A stretch of 64,000 nt of DNA from JAUIET01 sp045106985 (lineage in GTDB: Bacteria > Pseudomonadota > Gammaproteobacteria > Pseudomonadales > JAUIET01). The translations under genes were made by a program, and so were the position numbers. Location of the stretch: positions 62,001 through 126,000 of the forward strand of contig JBGCFQ010000005.1 in NCBI GenBank assembly GCA_045106985.1. Reading direction: 5' to 3'. Shown piece by piece: positions 27,712 through 36,421 of the stretch. Positions within the stretch are counted from its first letter, which is position 1. The number at the start of each line of letters is the position of its first letter. The notes under the pieces are model-generated. The model was not told where the DNA came from, did no database searches, and saw only the letters and a program-made list of their open reading frames with translations.

Positions 27712-28458
27712 ATGCCCATAAAAGCGAAGCTGGTACCCGTAGCAGACTCAGCCTTATTGGTTGAGTTCGACAATCGCATAGACCCTGTTGTTAATAGCCA
27801 GGTGCTTAGCTTGATGCATGCCATACAGGGTGTTGTAGACGCTAACGAGCTATCAGGCTCGCTAGCCGGAATTGTGGAACTGGTTCCAAGCTACCGTTCT
27901 CTGCTGGTGGAATACGACTGTACGCGTCTTGCCCTAGACGACTTAAGTATTTTGGTAAATAAGCTTCTCAATTTGGATGACAGCTCTGCCGTAGCAACGC
28001 AGCACTGGCGTGTGCCTGTGTGCTACGGAGGCGCTGCAGGCTGCGATCTTGACGAGGTTGCCAAGCTGCACGACATAAGCACAAATGAGGTGATTCGCTT
28101 GCACAGGGAGGCTGAGTTTCGCGCCTACATGCTTGGTTTTGCCCCAGGTTGGTGCTACCTGGGCGGCCTACCAGAAGCATTGCACACTCCCCGTTTGGAT
28201 GCCCCTCGATTAAAGGTGCCTGCCGGCTGCATTTCGATAGGAGGCCAGCAAGGAATGATTGGCGCATTGGAGATGCCTAGCGGCTGGCGTTTGCTAGGCC
28301 AAACACCCATTCGAAATTACGACCCGACCCGCGAACCCCCATTTCTTATAAAAGCGGGCGATACCGTGAGCTTTTATGAAATTGATGCGAACGAGTATGA
28401 CCGCCAGCAAAAGGCAGCCGTCAAAGGCGAACTGACGATTGAGCCAGAGCTCGTATGA
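27712..28458 (+). CDS. pxpB: 5-oxoprolinase subunit PxpB (KipI family)
   Basis: The 248 residues carry the family core: ADSALLVEFDNRIDP near the start, ELVPSYRSLLVEYD, VCYGGAAGCDLDEVA, FRAYMLGFAPGWCYLGGLPE, the PRLKVPAGCISIGGQQGMI block and WRLLGQTPIRNYDP. In E. coli, PxpA, PxpB and PxpC together hydrolyse 5-oxoproline to glutamate with ATP. The pxpC start overlaps its end by four bases. Confidence 0.93.
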   Translation: MPIKAKLVPVADSALLVEFDNRIDPVVNSQVLSLMHAIQGVVDANELSGSLAGIVELVPSYRSLLVEYDCTRLALDDLSILVNKLLNLDDSSAVATQHWRVPVCYGGAAGCDLDEVAKLHDISTNEVIRLHREAEFRAYMLGFAPGWCYLGGLPEALHTPRLDAPRLKVPAGCISIGGQQGMIGALEMPSGWRLLGQTPIRNYDPTREPPFLIKAGDTVSFYEIDANEYDRQQKAAVKGELTIEPELV

Positions 28459-29399
28459 CTGCCGGACTATTGGTTAAACATGCCACGCCACTGTGCCAGC
28501 TGCAGGATTTAGGGCGTATCGGTTACCGCGCGCAAGGAGTTACTCGCAGTGGCGCAATGGACCGCTTCAATTTGAAAGTAGCCAACGCGCTGGTTGCTAA
28601 CCCATTGAATACCGCCTGCCTTGAACTAACGCTCACAGGAGCCACATTCGAACTTACGGCCACCAGCGCCCGCATAGCCTTAGCCGGCGACTTCGATTTC
28701 AAAATTAATGGCATTGCAAAGGAAGTGTTCTGCAGCCATAGAATTGTTGAGGGTGATACGATTGAAATTGGCGCACCGCAAACAGGATTGCGCGCCTACC
28801 TGGCGATTGCCGGCGGTTTCGATAGCTCACCGATACTCGGCAGCTGCGCGACACATACTCGTTCAAAATTGGGCGGCTTTGCACACGGTATAAACTTTGG
28901 CGAAACGCTGCCTATTAAAGCGCCCATCGCAGTAAGTGGTCATGAATGTAGTTTGCGACAAGGTTTGCGTCGCGGCCCTAAGGAAATTGTTCGAGTTGTT
29001 GCTGGCCCACAGCAAGAACATTTCTCCTCATCAGGTATAGAAAGCTTCTATACCTCGGCGTACAAGGTAACAGATGAATGCGACCGCATGGGCATTCGGC
29101 TGGATGGGGCACGAATAGAGCATGTGGGCGATGGCAATATTATTTCTGACCCGGTGATGCCAGGCAGCGTTCAAGTACCGGCCGGCGGCCAACCGATTAT
29201 TCTGATGGCCGATGGTCCCACTACTGGCGGCTACCCAAAAATAGCAACCGTTGCCAGCGTAGACTTAGCTGTTTTGGCCCAACTTGCCCCGGGAGCAGGG
29301 CTTCAATTCGAACAGATCAGCGTAGAAGAGAGCCAAACACTCGTGCGTGACGAAGCGCGCTTTTTCGCGAGCTTGCCACAGAGACTGGATCGTTTTTGA
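28455..29399 (+). CDS. pxpC: 5-oxoprolinase subunit PxpC (KipA family)
   Basis: The 314 residues begin LLVKHATPLCQLQDLGRIGYRAQGVTRSGAMD, the typical biotin-dependent carboxyltransferase-like opening, with LELTLTGATFEL, AYLAIAGGFD, SDPVMPGSVQVPAGGQPIILMADGPTTGGYPK. The four-base overlap with pxpB indicates coupled translation. No pxpA (LamB/YcsF) gene is in the window, so the third subunit must lie elsewhere if the complex is functional. Confidence 0.94.
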   Translation: MTAGLLVKHATPLCQLQDLGRIGYRAQGVTRSGAMDRFNLKVANALVANPLNTACLELTLTGATFELTATSARIALAGDFDFKINGIAKEVFCSHRIVEGDTIEIGAPQTGLRAYLAIAGGFDSSPILGSCATHTRSKLGGFAHGINFGETLPIKAPIAVSGHECSLRQGLRRGPKEIVRVVAGPQQEHFSSSGIESFYTSAYKVTDECDRMGIRLDGARIEHVGDGNIISDPVMPGSVQVPAGGQPIILMADGPTTGGYPKIATVASVDLAVLAQLAPGAGLQFEQISVEESQTLVRDEARFFASLPQRLDRF

Positions 29400-29403
29400 C
29401 GAC

Positions 29404-29871
29404 CTAGCTTCCAGCTTTATTTACCGTGCCATCATTGTCAGGTAAGTAAGTTTGAAACATTTCGCCCAGCTCACCGTCATCGTGCTTGGGGATGCGATAC
29501 CAGGTTCGAATGGCAAGCGAGCCATCCGGCTCAAATCGAAATGACTCAATGCTCGGCTCTACATACTGCTCGCCGCCTTTGTTCACTTGGTTTTGCATTA
29601 CCCAACACACCTCGTTACCTAGAACGAACAATGTTTCTTTCCTTATGTTGAACTTAACGTTGGGTTGAAACAAGTCCCAGCTGTCTTCACAGCAGTGTTT
29701 AAAACCGAATTTCTCTGGTGTAGCCACCGGATCAAACATTCGAACGGCGTCGCCCTGCACTACTGTTCGGTAAGAGTCGATCCAGCCCTGCTTGTCACCG
29801 GCATTCCAAAGCTTGTCGTAGTTATTAGCCCAGGCTTTTAATGCCTCCTTACTCGGTATTCTAGAACTCAT
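29404..29871 (-). CDS. NTF2/SnoaL-like protein
   Basis: The 155 residues show an NTF2-like cone fold pattern: an N-terminal helix (ALKAWANNYDKLWNAGDKQG), a mid-protein Cys-Cys (KHCCEDSW) and a beta-rich end (ESFRFEPDGSLAIRTWYRIP). Proteins of this type are often small-molecule isomerases, hydrolases or binding proteins; the job here is unknown. It lies 36 bases after the DUF3604 gene on the same strand, at the end of the apparent four-gene operon that starts with the sulfotransferase at 34554. Confidence 0.72.
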   Translation of the reverse strand: MSSRIPSKEALKAWANNYDKLWNAGDKQGWIDSYRTVVQGDAVRMFDPVATPEKFGFKHCCEDSWDLFQPNVKFNIRKETLFVLGNEVCWVMQNQVNKGGEQYVEPSIESFRFEPDGSLAIRTWYRIPKHDDGELGEMFQTYLPDNDGTVNKAGS

Positions 29872-29907
29872 GGGGTTTTACTCCTGTTTCATAGTTTGTA
29901 TTTAGCG

Positions 29908-32148
29908 TTAGGATTCAGAAACGCCCTCTTGCGATACGTCGGTGGTTTCGAGGTGGTCAATGAAGATGGGCGAAGACCAGGCTCGTTCGCCAAGCGGTGC
30001 GAGGCAATCATCACTTTGATCAGTTCGGTTATCACCATAGCAAGGGTTTACCTTTATGCAGCGCCCGGCCTCATCAAGTTCACAGCGTACACCGCCGCCA
30101 TTAATTGCGTCGCTTTGCGCCTGAATAGCCCGCGCATAGTAAACATTTTCGCGTCCAGAGCTAAGGAACTCAACATCGTCAAACTCTACGGAACAAAGCG
30201 ACTGCGCATCATCACATTGAAATGTTTTCCATGGGTCTTCTATAAGCGAGCCTACGTCTTCACCGGCTTCAATCTGCGGCCGTATTCTAACAATCTCTAT
30301 GCGCTCTATGTCTTTACGTGTATTAGATGGGTTGTAGCACTCTCCGCCACATAGTTGTTGCAGCGCGTCGACGCCCATCGCTTCTTCGGCATAGCTTGGG
30401 CAGCCGGGTAATTGCTCGAATGCCCCTGCCGCTTGCACCCTAAACCGAGGGTTTGTTGCCAGAGAGAATTCCGAGCCCATTGGTTTAGGCGCTGATTTGT
30501 CTGTGATTTCTTCGAACCACATCAAGGTTCTATCACCGGAGGTGCCGTAAACGTTCTTCGCGCTCATCGCGTCCCAAATAGAATCACGGTCACGCCCTTC
30601 GCTGTGCACTGCAACCAAACCACCTGTCATCCAGAACGATGCTTGACGCTCCATGTTGCGTTGCATATTCAAACCGTATTGACCAATTTCTGCAGCCGGC
30701 ATTGACTCAGCTTCTGGTTCACGTGAATCGCGCATCATTCTGGCCGCCATTTTTTCGTTTTGCAGCATCAAGCCGTCCACAAGCCGGTTGCGATCAAGTT
30801 CCTTGTAACCTGTTCCTGGCGCGGCGCCATGGTTGTCACTGGAACCGATAAAACCGAAGCGAAATCTCAGAGGTTTATTCGGGTTGTCGAAGTTAGTAAT
30901 GGCAAGCGCATATTGCGCGGTGGTTTTAGGTCTATGATCCATCGGCTCGGCAAAGCAATCTGGGCAGAGGCCGCAATTGAGCCAGTCAGACACTTGTTGG
31001 CCGGGTACCGTCAGATGCCCGGATATTCCGGCGTCAATAAAATTTTGTCTAGCGTCTGCTGCTCTGGAGTAACACTCGAAAGCGTCAGTACGGCCAGCTA
31101 CACCTTCAGTTAAGCAACGTTGCTCAATAATACGACCGGCTTGCTGGCAACAGGGCAAGTAGTCGTCAGTCGATTCTGGGCAGCTTTGATTGCCTTTGTC
31201 GTCAATTTCGACCGAACGCCAATTGCGGTACTCTTCAGAATTACCATGCCCCGAATACACTTCAAACAAGGTTTGTAAGCGAGGGTCGTGCTGCTGACTA
31301 TTAAGCTGCTTATCAAAGCTGGTGCCTGGCGGTGTATTCATACCCCATGAATTTCCATGCGGTACTACCAATGTGTCAAAGCCCCACTCATTGAGCTTGC
31401 CAAACAGCTCCTTTGGGTCGTCGGCAACTTCCAGGCAATCGGTTGGCAGGTCGCGCGTGTTGATATTTTTTTCACAGATTGGCGTGTCACCAATCTCTTT
31501 ATAGTAAGTGTCTATGCCTAAGTAGTAGTCGCGATTTTCGAAGTCGTTAAGACCCAGCATTAATTGCGCAGCTCGCCCCATAGGGGCTTCGTTTAGAAGC
31601 TCTCGTGGTGCTGCAATGGCACGCGCCGGTACCTTGTCATCCGCTGTGTCTCTGAATATTACGTTCTTGTGGCCATAATGTTTTGTGCGGTCTACATTCA
31701 CCTGGCTCCATTCCCAGCCTAGGAAAGCCACCATGTCCGGATTGGCAGGATTACCAGAAACCGCGTTACATTGCCGTATGAGGTTTTTGGTCTCCGACCA
31801 ACGCCGCGGCGTAACACCTTCTGCGTGGTCGTTGATAGACCAGAAATCAAGTGCCGAGCAGTAGCGTGCGTAATCGCAGGCTGCGGCTGGAGGTGTGAGT
31901 CCCTGCCCACCTGCTGCAGGCATTGCAATAATAAAAGCATCGGGCGAAAAGGTGGTGTGTACATGCAGGTCGCCAAACAGTATTTGGCTGGCTGAAGCTT
32001 TGTTCGCGCCCAGTTCATTTTGGGCGAGTTGTTTGGCGCTCAGCACAGCCGCTGGCAACTCAGGCCCCTGCACCTCGCCAGCTTTCTGGGGGTCACTACA
32101 CGCCGTTAGCAGCAATAGCCATACAACAACAAAAACCGGAGCACGCAT
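29908..32148 (-). CDS. DUF3604 lipoprotein, PHP-like metal-dependent hydrolase
   Basis: ATG 32148 gives 746 residues beginning with a lipoprotein signal (FVVVWLLLLTAC, lipobox LTAC). The start lies seven bases after the upstream gene's stop; longer starts would run into that gene. DUF3604 features are clear: LFGDLHVHTTFSPDA with an HxH metal pair, ALDFWSINDHAEGV, FLGWEWSQV, VVPHGNSWGMN and FGFIGSSDNHGAAPGTGYKE. Many Cys residues suggest disulfides in an exported protein. The fold is related to PHP phosphoesterases, but the substrate of the family is not established. Its operon partners include a sulfotransferase and a quinone oxidoreductase-like enzyme. Confidence 0.88.
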   Translation of the reverse strand: MRAPVFVVVWLLLLTACSDPQKAGEVQGPELPAAVLSAKQLAQNELGANKASASQILFGDLHVHTTFSPDAFIIAMPAAGGQGLTPPAAACDYARYCSALDFWSINDHAEGVTPRRWSETKNLIRQCNAVSGNPANPDMVAFLGWEWSQVNVDRTKHYGHKNVIFRDTADDKVPARAIAAPRELLNEAPMGRAAQLMLGLNDFENRDYYLGIDTYYKEIGDTPICEKNINTRDLPTDCLEVADDPKELFGKLNEWGFDTLVVPHGNSWGMNTPPGTSFDKQLNSQQHDPRLQTLFEVYSGHGNSEEYRNWRSVEIDDKGNQSCPESTDDYLPCCQQAGRIIEQRCLTEGVAGRTDAFECYSRAADARQNFIDAGISGHLTVPGQQVSDWLNCGLCPDCFAEPMDHRPKTTAQYALAITNFDNPNKPLRFRFGFIGSSDNHGAAPGTGYKELDRNRLVDGLMLQNEKMAARMMRDSREPEAESMPAAEIGQYGLNMQRNMERQASFWMTGGLVAVHSEGRDRDSIWDAMSAKNVYGTSGDRTLMWFEEITDKSAPKPMGSEFSLATNPRFRVQAAGAFEQLPGCPSYAEEAMGVDALQQLCGGECYNPSNTRKDIERIEIVRIRPQIEAGEDVGSLIEDPWKTFQCDDAQSLCSVEFDDVEFLSSGRENVYYARAIQAQSDAINGGGVRCELDEAGRCIKVNPCYGDNRTDQSDDCLAPLGERAWSSPIFIDHLETTDVSQEGVSES

Positions 32149-32155
32149 AAAGCTA

Positions 32156-33205
32156 TTAAACGATAACAATAGTTCGCCCCACTGTTTTTCTATCGGCCAT
32201 GTCTTGCAAACACTGTGGCAGGTGTTCAAAGCTTTCTGTTCTTCCAACAACGGCCTTAAGCTTACCCTCGTTAACCAATTCTACCAATTGCTTTGTTATT
32301 GACTCACCCAGGTTTCTGTGTGGAAAGTTCCAGCCCATCGCCTCTTTAATAAAAGCGCCGGAGGCATCATCGGCATACGCCAACAAAACGCCACATAATC
32401 TAAAATTTCCTAGTGCTATTCGACGTGGTACCAGGAATTTTTCATCGGCCACTGATTTGTCGGAGGCAAAACCATTCATAACATAACGACCGTTATAGCG
32501 CAGGCAATTCATGGATTTTTCCATCACCGCCTCTCCTACATTATCGAACACTACATCAACCCCTTGCTTGTTGGTTAGCTCCATTACCTTTGCTGCAAAG
32601 TCGTCGGTTTCGTAATTAATCGTCGCATCGGCACCGAGCGAGGCGCACAACGCTAACTTCTCATTTGTTCCGGCTGTAGCGATGACCCTGGCGCCACGCA
32701 ATTTCGCTAGCTGAATGGCCGCTGAGCCTGCGCCACCGGCGGCGGCATGAATAAGCACCGTTTCATTTTCTTGCAGGTCGGCTCGATCATACAAACCTAA
32801 CCAGGCAAGATGAAATGGAAAATACAAAGCGGCTGCGTCAGGTAAGGCAACAGAGTCTGGCATTTCAAACGCAGAGACTATTGGGCACACGGCATACTCA
32901 GCAAAGCCTCCATGGGCGCCAGCTGTGATGGCAACCACACGCTTGCCGGCCCAGCTTTCGGCCCCGGCACCGCACTGATGAACCACACCCATAACCTCCA
33001 TACCCGGGCTGTATGGCAGCTCTGGCTCCACCATCATGTTGCCACCCTTAACACGCTCAAGGTCATTCAGGTTAAGGGGTATTCCTTGAACCTTTACCAG
33101 CACCTCGTTATCACCCGGCTGAGGTATTGGCACCTCATCAAGCTTCAATGCTTCAAGTGGTTCTGCGTAGTACTGTGTGCGCCAGGCGCGCATTGTATCG
33201 GTCAT
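32156..33205 (-). CDS. Zinc-independent medium-chain oxidoreductase (quinone oxidoreductase-like)
   Basis: The 349 residues have a GroES-like N-terminal half (IPQPGDNEVLVKVQGIPLNLNDLERVKG) and a Rossmann half (VLIHAAAGGAGSAAIQLAKLRGARVIATAGTNEKL, GVDVVFDNVGE). The zinc-binding Cys cluster of alcohol dehydrogenases is missing, which points to the NADPH:quinone reductase branch. AGGTAGAG precedes the ATG. It lies between the sulfotransferase and DUF3604 genes on the same strand. The substrate is unknown. Confidence 0.88.
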   Translation of the reverse strand: MTDTMRAWRTQYYAEPLEALKLDEVPIPQPGDNEVLVKVQGIPLNLNDLERVKGGNMMVEPELPYSPGMEVMGVVHQCGAGAESWAGKRVVAITAGAHGGFAEYAVCPIVSAFEMPDSVALPDAAALYFPFHLAWLGLYDRADLQENETVLIHAAAGGAGSAAIQLAKLRGARVIATAGTNEKLALCASLGADATINYETDDFAAKVMELTNKQGVDVVFDNVGEAVMEKSMNCLRYNGRYVMNGFASDKSVADEKFLVPRRIALGNFRLCGVLLAYADDASGAFIKEAMGWNFPHRNLGESITKQLVELVNEGKLKAVVGRTESFEHLPQCLQDMADRKTVGRTIVIV

Positions 33206-33253
33206 GTGTTCTCTACCTGCTGTGGTGCATTTTAATGTTGGCCGTTAACACTT

Positions 33254-33340
33254 TGCTTTCTATACCTCGCTGGGCACAACTTTTTATGCTTGGCTTTCTA
33301 TACCTCGCTGGGCACGGCTTTTTATGCTTCGCTGGGCACG
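33254..33340. repeat. 38-bp tandem repeat overlapping the sulfotransferase 3' end
   Basis: The block GCTTTCTATACCTCGCTGGG starts at 33255 and again at 33293, a period of 38 bases with only a few mismatches (CACAAC versus CACGGC). A third, shortened copy of the CGCTGGGCACG part begins near 33330 and is the real end of the sulfotransferase gene (residues VPSEA and its stop). The extra copies fill the gap to the next gene, so they look like a tandem duplication of the gene's last codons. Confidence 0.8.
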
Positions 33341-34554
33341 CCGTAGTGTTGTTGGTATTTTTCGAAGAAATGTCGCTCAGACACATCCGACTCGTAACTG
33401 TGTTTGCCAAACTTACCTTGTGGCTTGTCCGCAAGATACTCCAACATATTCGTTTTTGCCGCAGTGCTTAAGTTCATCCCGAAGTGCCCATAAATCTTCT
33501 CTACATTGGCTATGGGATCTTGAAGAAGATCGTAATAGTGCGAATCGCAAATACGCGCCTCTGGCACTATTCCATCGGCACGTTGTTGCATCACTTTTTC
33601 TAGCCGTTGCGCGGTGGGCACACCCATTAGAATGTTCTCAAATGCGACCGCATCAAAATCTCGATTGCTGCGCATTTTATATATGCAGGCCATTAAGTTG
33701 CTTGCCGATGCCATGCATTTAATCGGGTCTCTGTGCGTTTGCACAATGCTGGCGTCTGGATAGGTTTTTAGCAATAGATCGAGATAGTTCTGATGTGCCG
33801 GAGCTTTGAGCAACCATCGGCTGCGAGGGTTTTTCCATTGCAGAACCTGAAGAATAGTTTTATGCCACTCATAGGCCGGCGTTAAATCCGCGCTTGCGTG
33901 CCAGGCTCCGTAATTATCTGTCATCTGCATGCTCGCAACATGATCAGATATAAAGCTGCTGCTCATCAGCAAACCGCACTCAGCTGGAATCTGACCACCC
34001 ATTTCATGCACGCTGGCGAACTCTGGCACCAAACGTTGCCACTGGGTAAACATACTGTGTGCTTTTTCTATGCGGGGGTCTGTTTCATAGCTGGCCGCCT
34101 CTGGCGGTGGGAAGGGAAACATAGCCTCCCACATCAGAGGCACGCCTACCTCAGGGTCTTGAGCCAACACTTCGAATAGAATACTGGTTCCTGAACGCGG
34201 CAGCCCTACAATGAACATAGGTGCGGCGATTTCCTGCTCGGCAATTTCCGGATGTCGCTGAATCAGATCAATTATTCGTAACCTGTTTTCAAGCCAAATC
34301 AGCAGGTCACTGCGCGCAGCCACGCGTCCTAGCAGGGTAAGTTCAGCAACTGTATCTAGGTCTTTACATAGAATTTGCAGTGGCTCGCGCCAGTAATCTT
34401 CACCAAAATCATGCAGCCCGGTATTGCGCTTGGCATCGCTAACCAGCGAGCCTATATTCAATGGCAACACGGTGCGCAGGTTGATATAGTCGCCTTCGGC
34501 GTTCGCCTGTTGCACCCATTGAGGTTGTGTTGGTCCGCTCATTGCCCACCCCAT
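33322..34554 (-). CDS. Sulfotransferase family protein (paralogue)
   Basis: The 410 residues have the PAPS loop GLPRSGTS (117-124) and the 3'-phosphate strand ASIVQTHRDPIKCMAS. The central block FPPPEAASYETDPRI, the LLGRVAARSDLL segment and the C-terminal KFGKHSYE are shared with the protein at 16744-17991, so the two are paralogues. ATG 34554 is used; ATG 34542 (MSGPTQ) is also possible. It is the first gene of a probable operon with the oxidoreductase, DUF3604 and NTF2-like genes, and is divergent from the acyl-CoA synthetase at 34623. The acceptor molecule is unknown. Confidence 0.88.
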   Translation of the reverse strand: MGWAMSGPTQPQWVQQANAEGDYINLRTVLPLNIGSLVSDAKRNTGLHDFGEDYWREPLQILCKDLDTVAELTLLGRVAARSDLLIWLENRLRIIDLIQRHPEIAEQEIAAPMFIVGLPRSGTSILFEVLAQDPEVGVPLMWEAMFPFPPPEAASYETDPRIEKAHSMFTQWQRLVPEFASVHEMGGQIPAECGLLMSSSFISDHVASMQMTDNYGAWHASADLTPAYEWHKTILQVLQWKNPRSRWLLKAPAHQNYLDLLLKTYPDASIVQTHRDPIKCMASASNLMACIYKMRSNRDFDAVAFENILMGVPTAQRLEKVMQQRADGIVPEARICDSHYYDLLQDPIANVEKIYGHFGMNLSTAAKTNMLEYLADKPQGKFGKHSYESDVSERHFFEKYQQHYGVPSEA

Positions 34555-34622
34555 TTACAAAGCGTGTTATGTGTAACGCCAAAGGTTATTATCAGCGCTC
34601 ACCATAGTAGTACAGATCGATT

Positions 34623-36305
34623 ATGAACCGTAAAGAAATCATTGCCCAACTCACAGCACCCGGCCAAGCTTACGAACTTGTTAATGTTGAGCAAAATGGC
34701 CAAAGCTGCCGCATGTACAAGAATATGCCGGCCACGCTGAAAGACTTGTACGAATCGGGGCGCAGTGAGCTTCCATTCATTGCCTATCTTGATGAATTGC
34801 TGAGCTATGAAGAAGCATGGCAGCAATCTTGCAGTATTGCTGCTGTCTTGATTGAACGCTTTGATGTTAAAAAAGGCGACCGTGTAGCGATTGCGATGCG
34901 CAATTACCCAGAGTGGATTACCTCGTTTTGCGCCATCACGTCAATAGGTGCCATAGCCGTAGCTGTGAACTCGCACTGGCAGGGTAAGGAGTTGTGTTAT
35001 GCACTCAATGACAGTGCGGCCAAAGTTCTGATTGCGGATCAACAACGTGCTGAACTCGTTGTAGAGCATGACGATTGCCCGTCCTCGCTGTCAACACTAA
35101 CAGTTCGTTCAACCAATGAGCTAAATTCACGCCTGACTGCGCTCGAACCACTAACACAATTGCACAGGTGTGACGAGATGCCTTCGTGCGTACTTACGCC
35201 GGACGACTCAGCCACTATTCTATACACCTCCGGTTCTACCGGTCACCCAAAGGGCGCTTTGTCCTGCCATCGCAGCGTGCTCAGCGCACTTGGGTCTTGG
35301 GAACTTGAATTTCAAATAGGTATTGCGTCTAAGAGTATTGAGAAGCCAATCCTGACGGAGCAGGCATCCGCTTTGTTGGCTATTCCATTGTTTCACGTAA
35401 CAGGTTCACACAGTGTCTTCCTCATGTCTTTTCGCGCACAAAGAAGACTAGAGATAATGTACAAATGGGACGCTAAACTTGCCGCTGAAATGATTGATAA
35501 AAACCAAATTACGCAATTTACGGCAACGCCAGCAATGACCGGCGACCTAGTGGCCGCCGCCCGTGCAGGTGGGTATAAGCTGGACTCATTACGCCTGGTA
35601 GGCGGTGGTGGCGCACCACGTGCGCCCGAACAGGTGCGCGCCATAGATGAAACGTTTTCAAACACTGCAGTGAACACTGGCTGGGGCATGACTGAAACAA
35701 ATGCCATTGGCACGTTTGCAGGAGGGAAACACTACCTTGAAAAACCAGCCAGTTCCGGCGCATCCGCCGCCGTACTAGACCTTCGTATTGTGAATGAATT
35801 AGGCGTGGAGCTGGGCACAGGAGAACGCGGAGAGTTGGAAGTACGAGGTACCTCAGTCATTAAGAACTACTGGAACAGACCAGACGCCAACGAAGAAGCT
35901 TTTCATGATGGTTGGTTTCGCTCAGGAGACTTGGCGTATATCGACAGCGACGGAGATGTTTTTATAGTCGATAGAATAAAAGACCTGGTTATCAGGGGTG
36001 GTGAGAACATTGGTTGCGGCGCGGTTGAAGCCGCAATTCTTGAGCACCCAGCGGTGCATGAGGTAGCGGTATATGGAGTGCCCGATGAACGTTTAGGCGA
36101 AGAAGTCGGCGCTAGCCTGTATTGCCTGGAAAATATGCCCGCTCCTGATGCCGATTCATTGCGAGAGTTTTTGAGTACGCGCTTAGCGCGCTATGAAATT
36201 CCACGTTACCTTACTTTTGCGCCACTACCGCTGCCACGCACTGAGTCGGGTAAAATATTCAAGCGTCAAGTGAAGGCTGAGGCGGCTGAGCTATTGGCCG
36301 GATAG
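34623..36305 (+). CDS. Acyl-CoA synthetase (AMP-forming)
   Basis: The 560-residue protein has all adenylate-forming enzyme motifs: ILYTSGSTGHPKGAL (P-loop), NTGWGMTETNA, GWFRSGDLAYIDSDGD, VDRIKDLVIRGGENIG and the catalytic Lys544 in PRTESGKIFKRQ. It activates a carboxylic acid to its acyl-AMP and then acyl-CoA; chain length and class cannot be fixed from sequence. It is divergent from the sulfotransferase operon, with 68 bases between. Confidence 0.92.
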   Translation: MNRKEIIAQLTAPGQAYELVNVEQNGQSCRMYKNMPATLKDLYESGRSELPFIAYLDELLSYEEAWQQSCSIAAVLIERFDVKKGDRVAIAMRNYPEWITSFCAITSIGAIAVAVNSHWQGKELCYALNDSAAKVLIADQQRAELVVEHDDCPSSLSTLTVRSTNELNSRLTALEPLTQLHRCDEMPSCVLTPDDSATILYTSGSTGHPKGALSCHRSVLSALGSWELEFQIGIASKSIEKPILTEQASALLAIPLFHVTGSHSVFLMSFRAQRRLEIMYKWDAKLAAEMIDKNQITQFTATPAMTGDLVAAARAGGYKLDSLRLVGGGGAPRAPEQVRAIDETFSNTAVNTGWGMTETNAIGTFAGGKHYLEKPASSGASAAVLDLRIVNELGVELGTGERGELEVRGTSVIKNYWNRPDANEEAFHDGWFRSGDLAYIDSDGDVFIVDRIKDLVIRGGENIGCGAVEAAILEHPAVHEVAVYGVPDERLGEEVGASLYCLENMPAPDADSLREFLSTRLARYEIPRYLTFAPLPLPRTESGKIFKRQVKAEAAELLAG

Positions 36306-36421
36306 ATGACGGAGACCAAGAGCGGAAGTTGAGTTTGTTGTACTGGCCCGAAGATACACGCTAGAAGACGTAATCGACCGCTTGATAAGGATGAAATTGC
36401 CTGTCTTTTGTCTACGTTAAA

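Noticed and set aside
29896..30354. Plus-strand frame of 152 codons
   Set aside because: It is antisense to the DUF3604 gene, with no ribosome site or recognisable domain.
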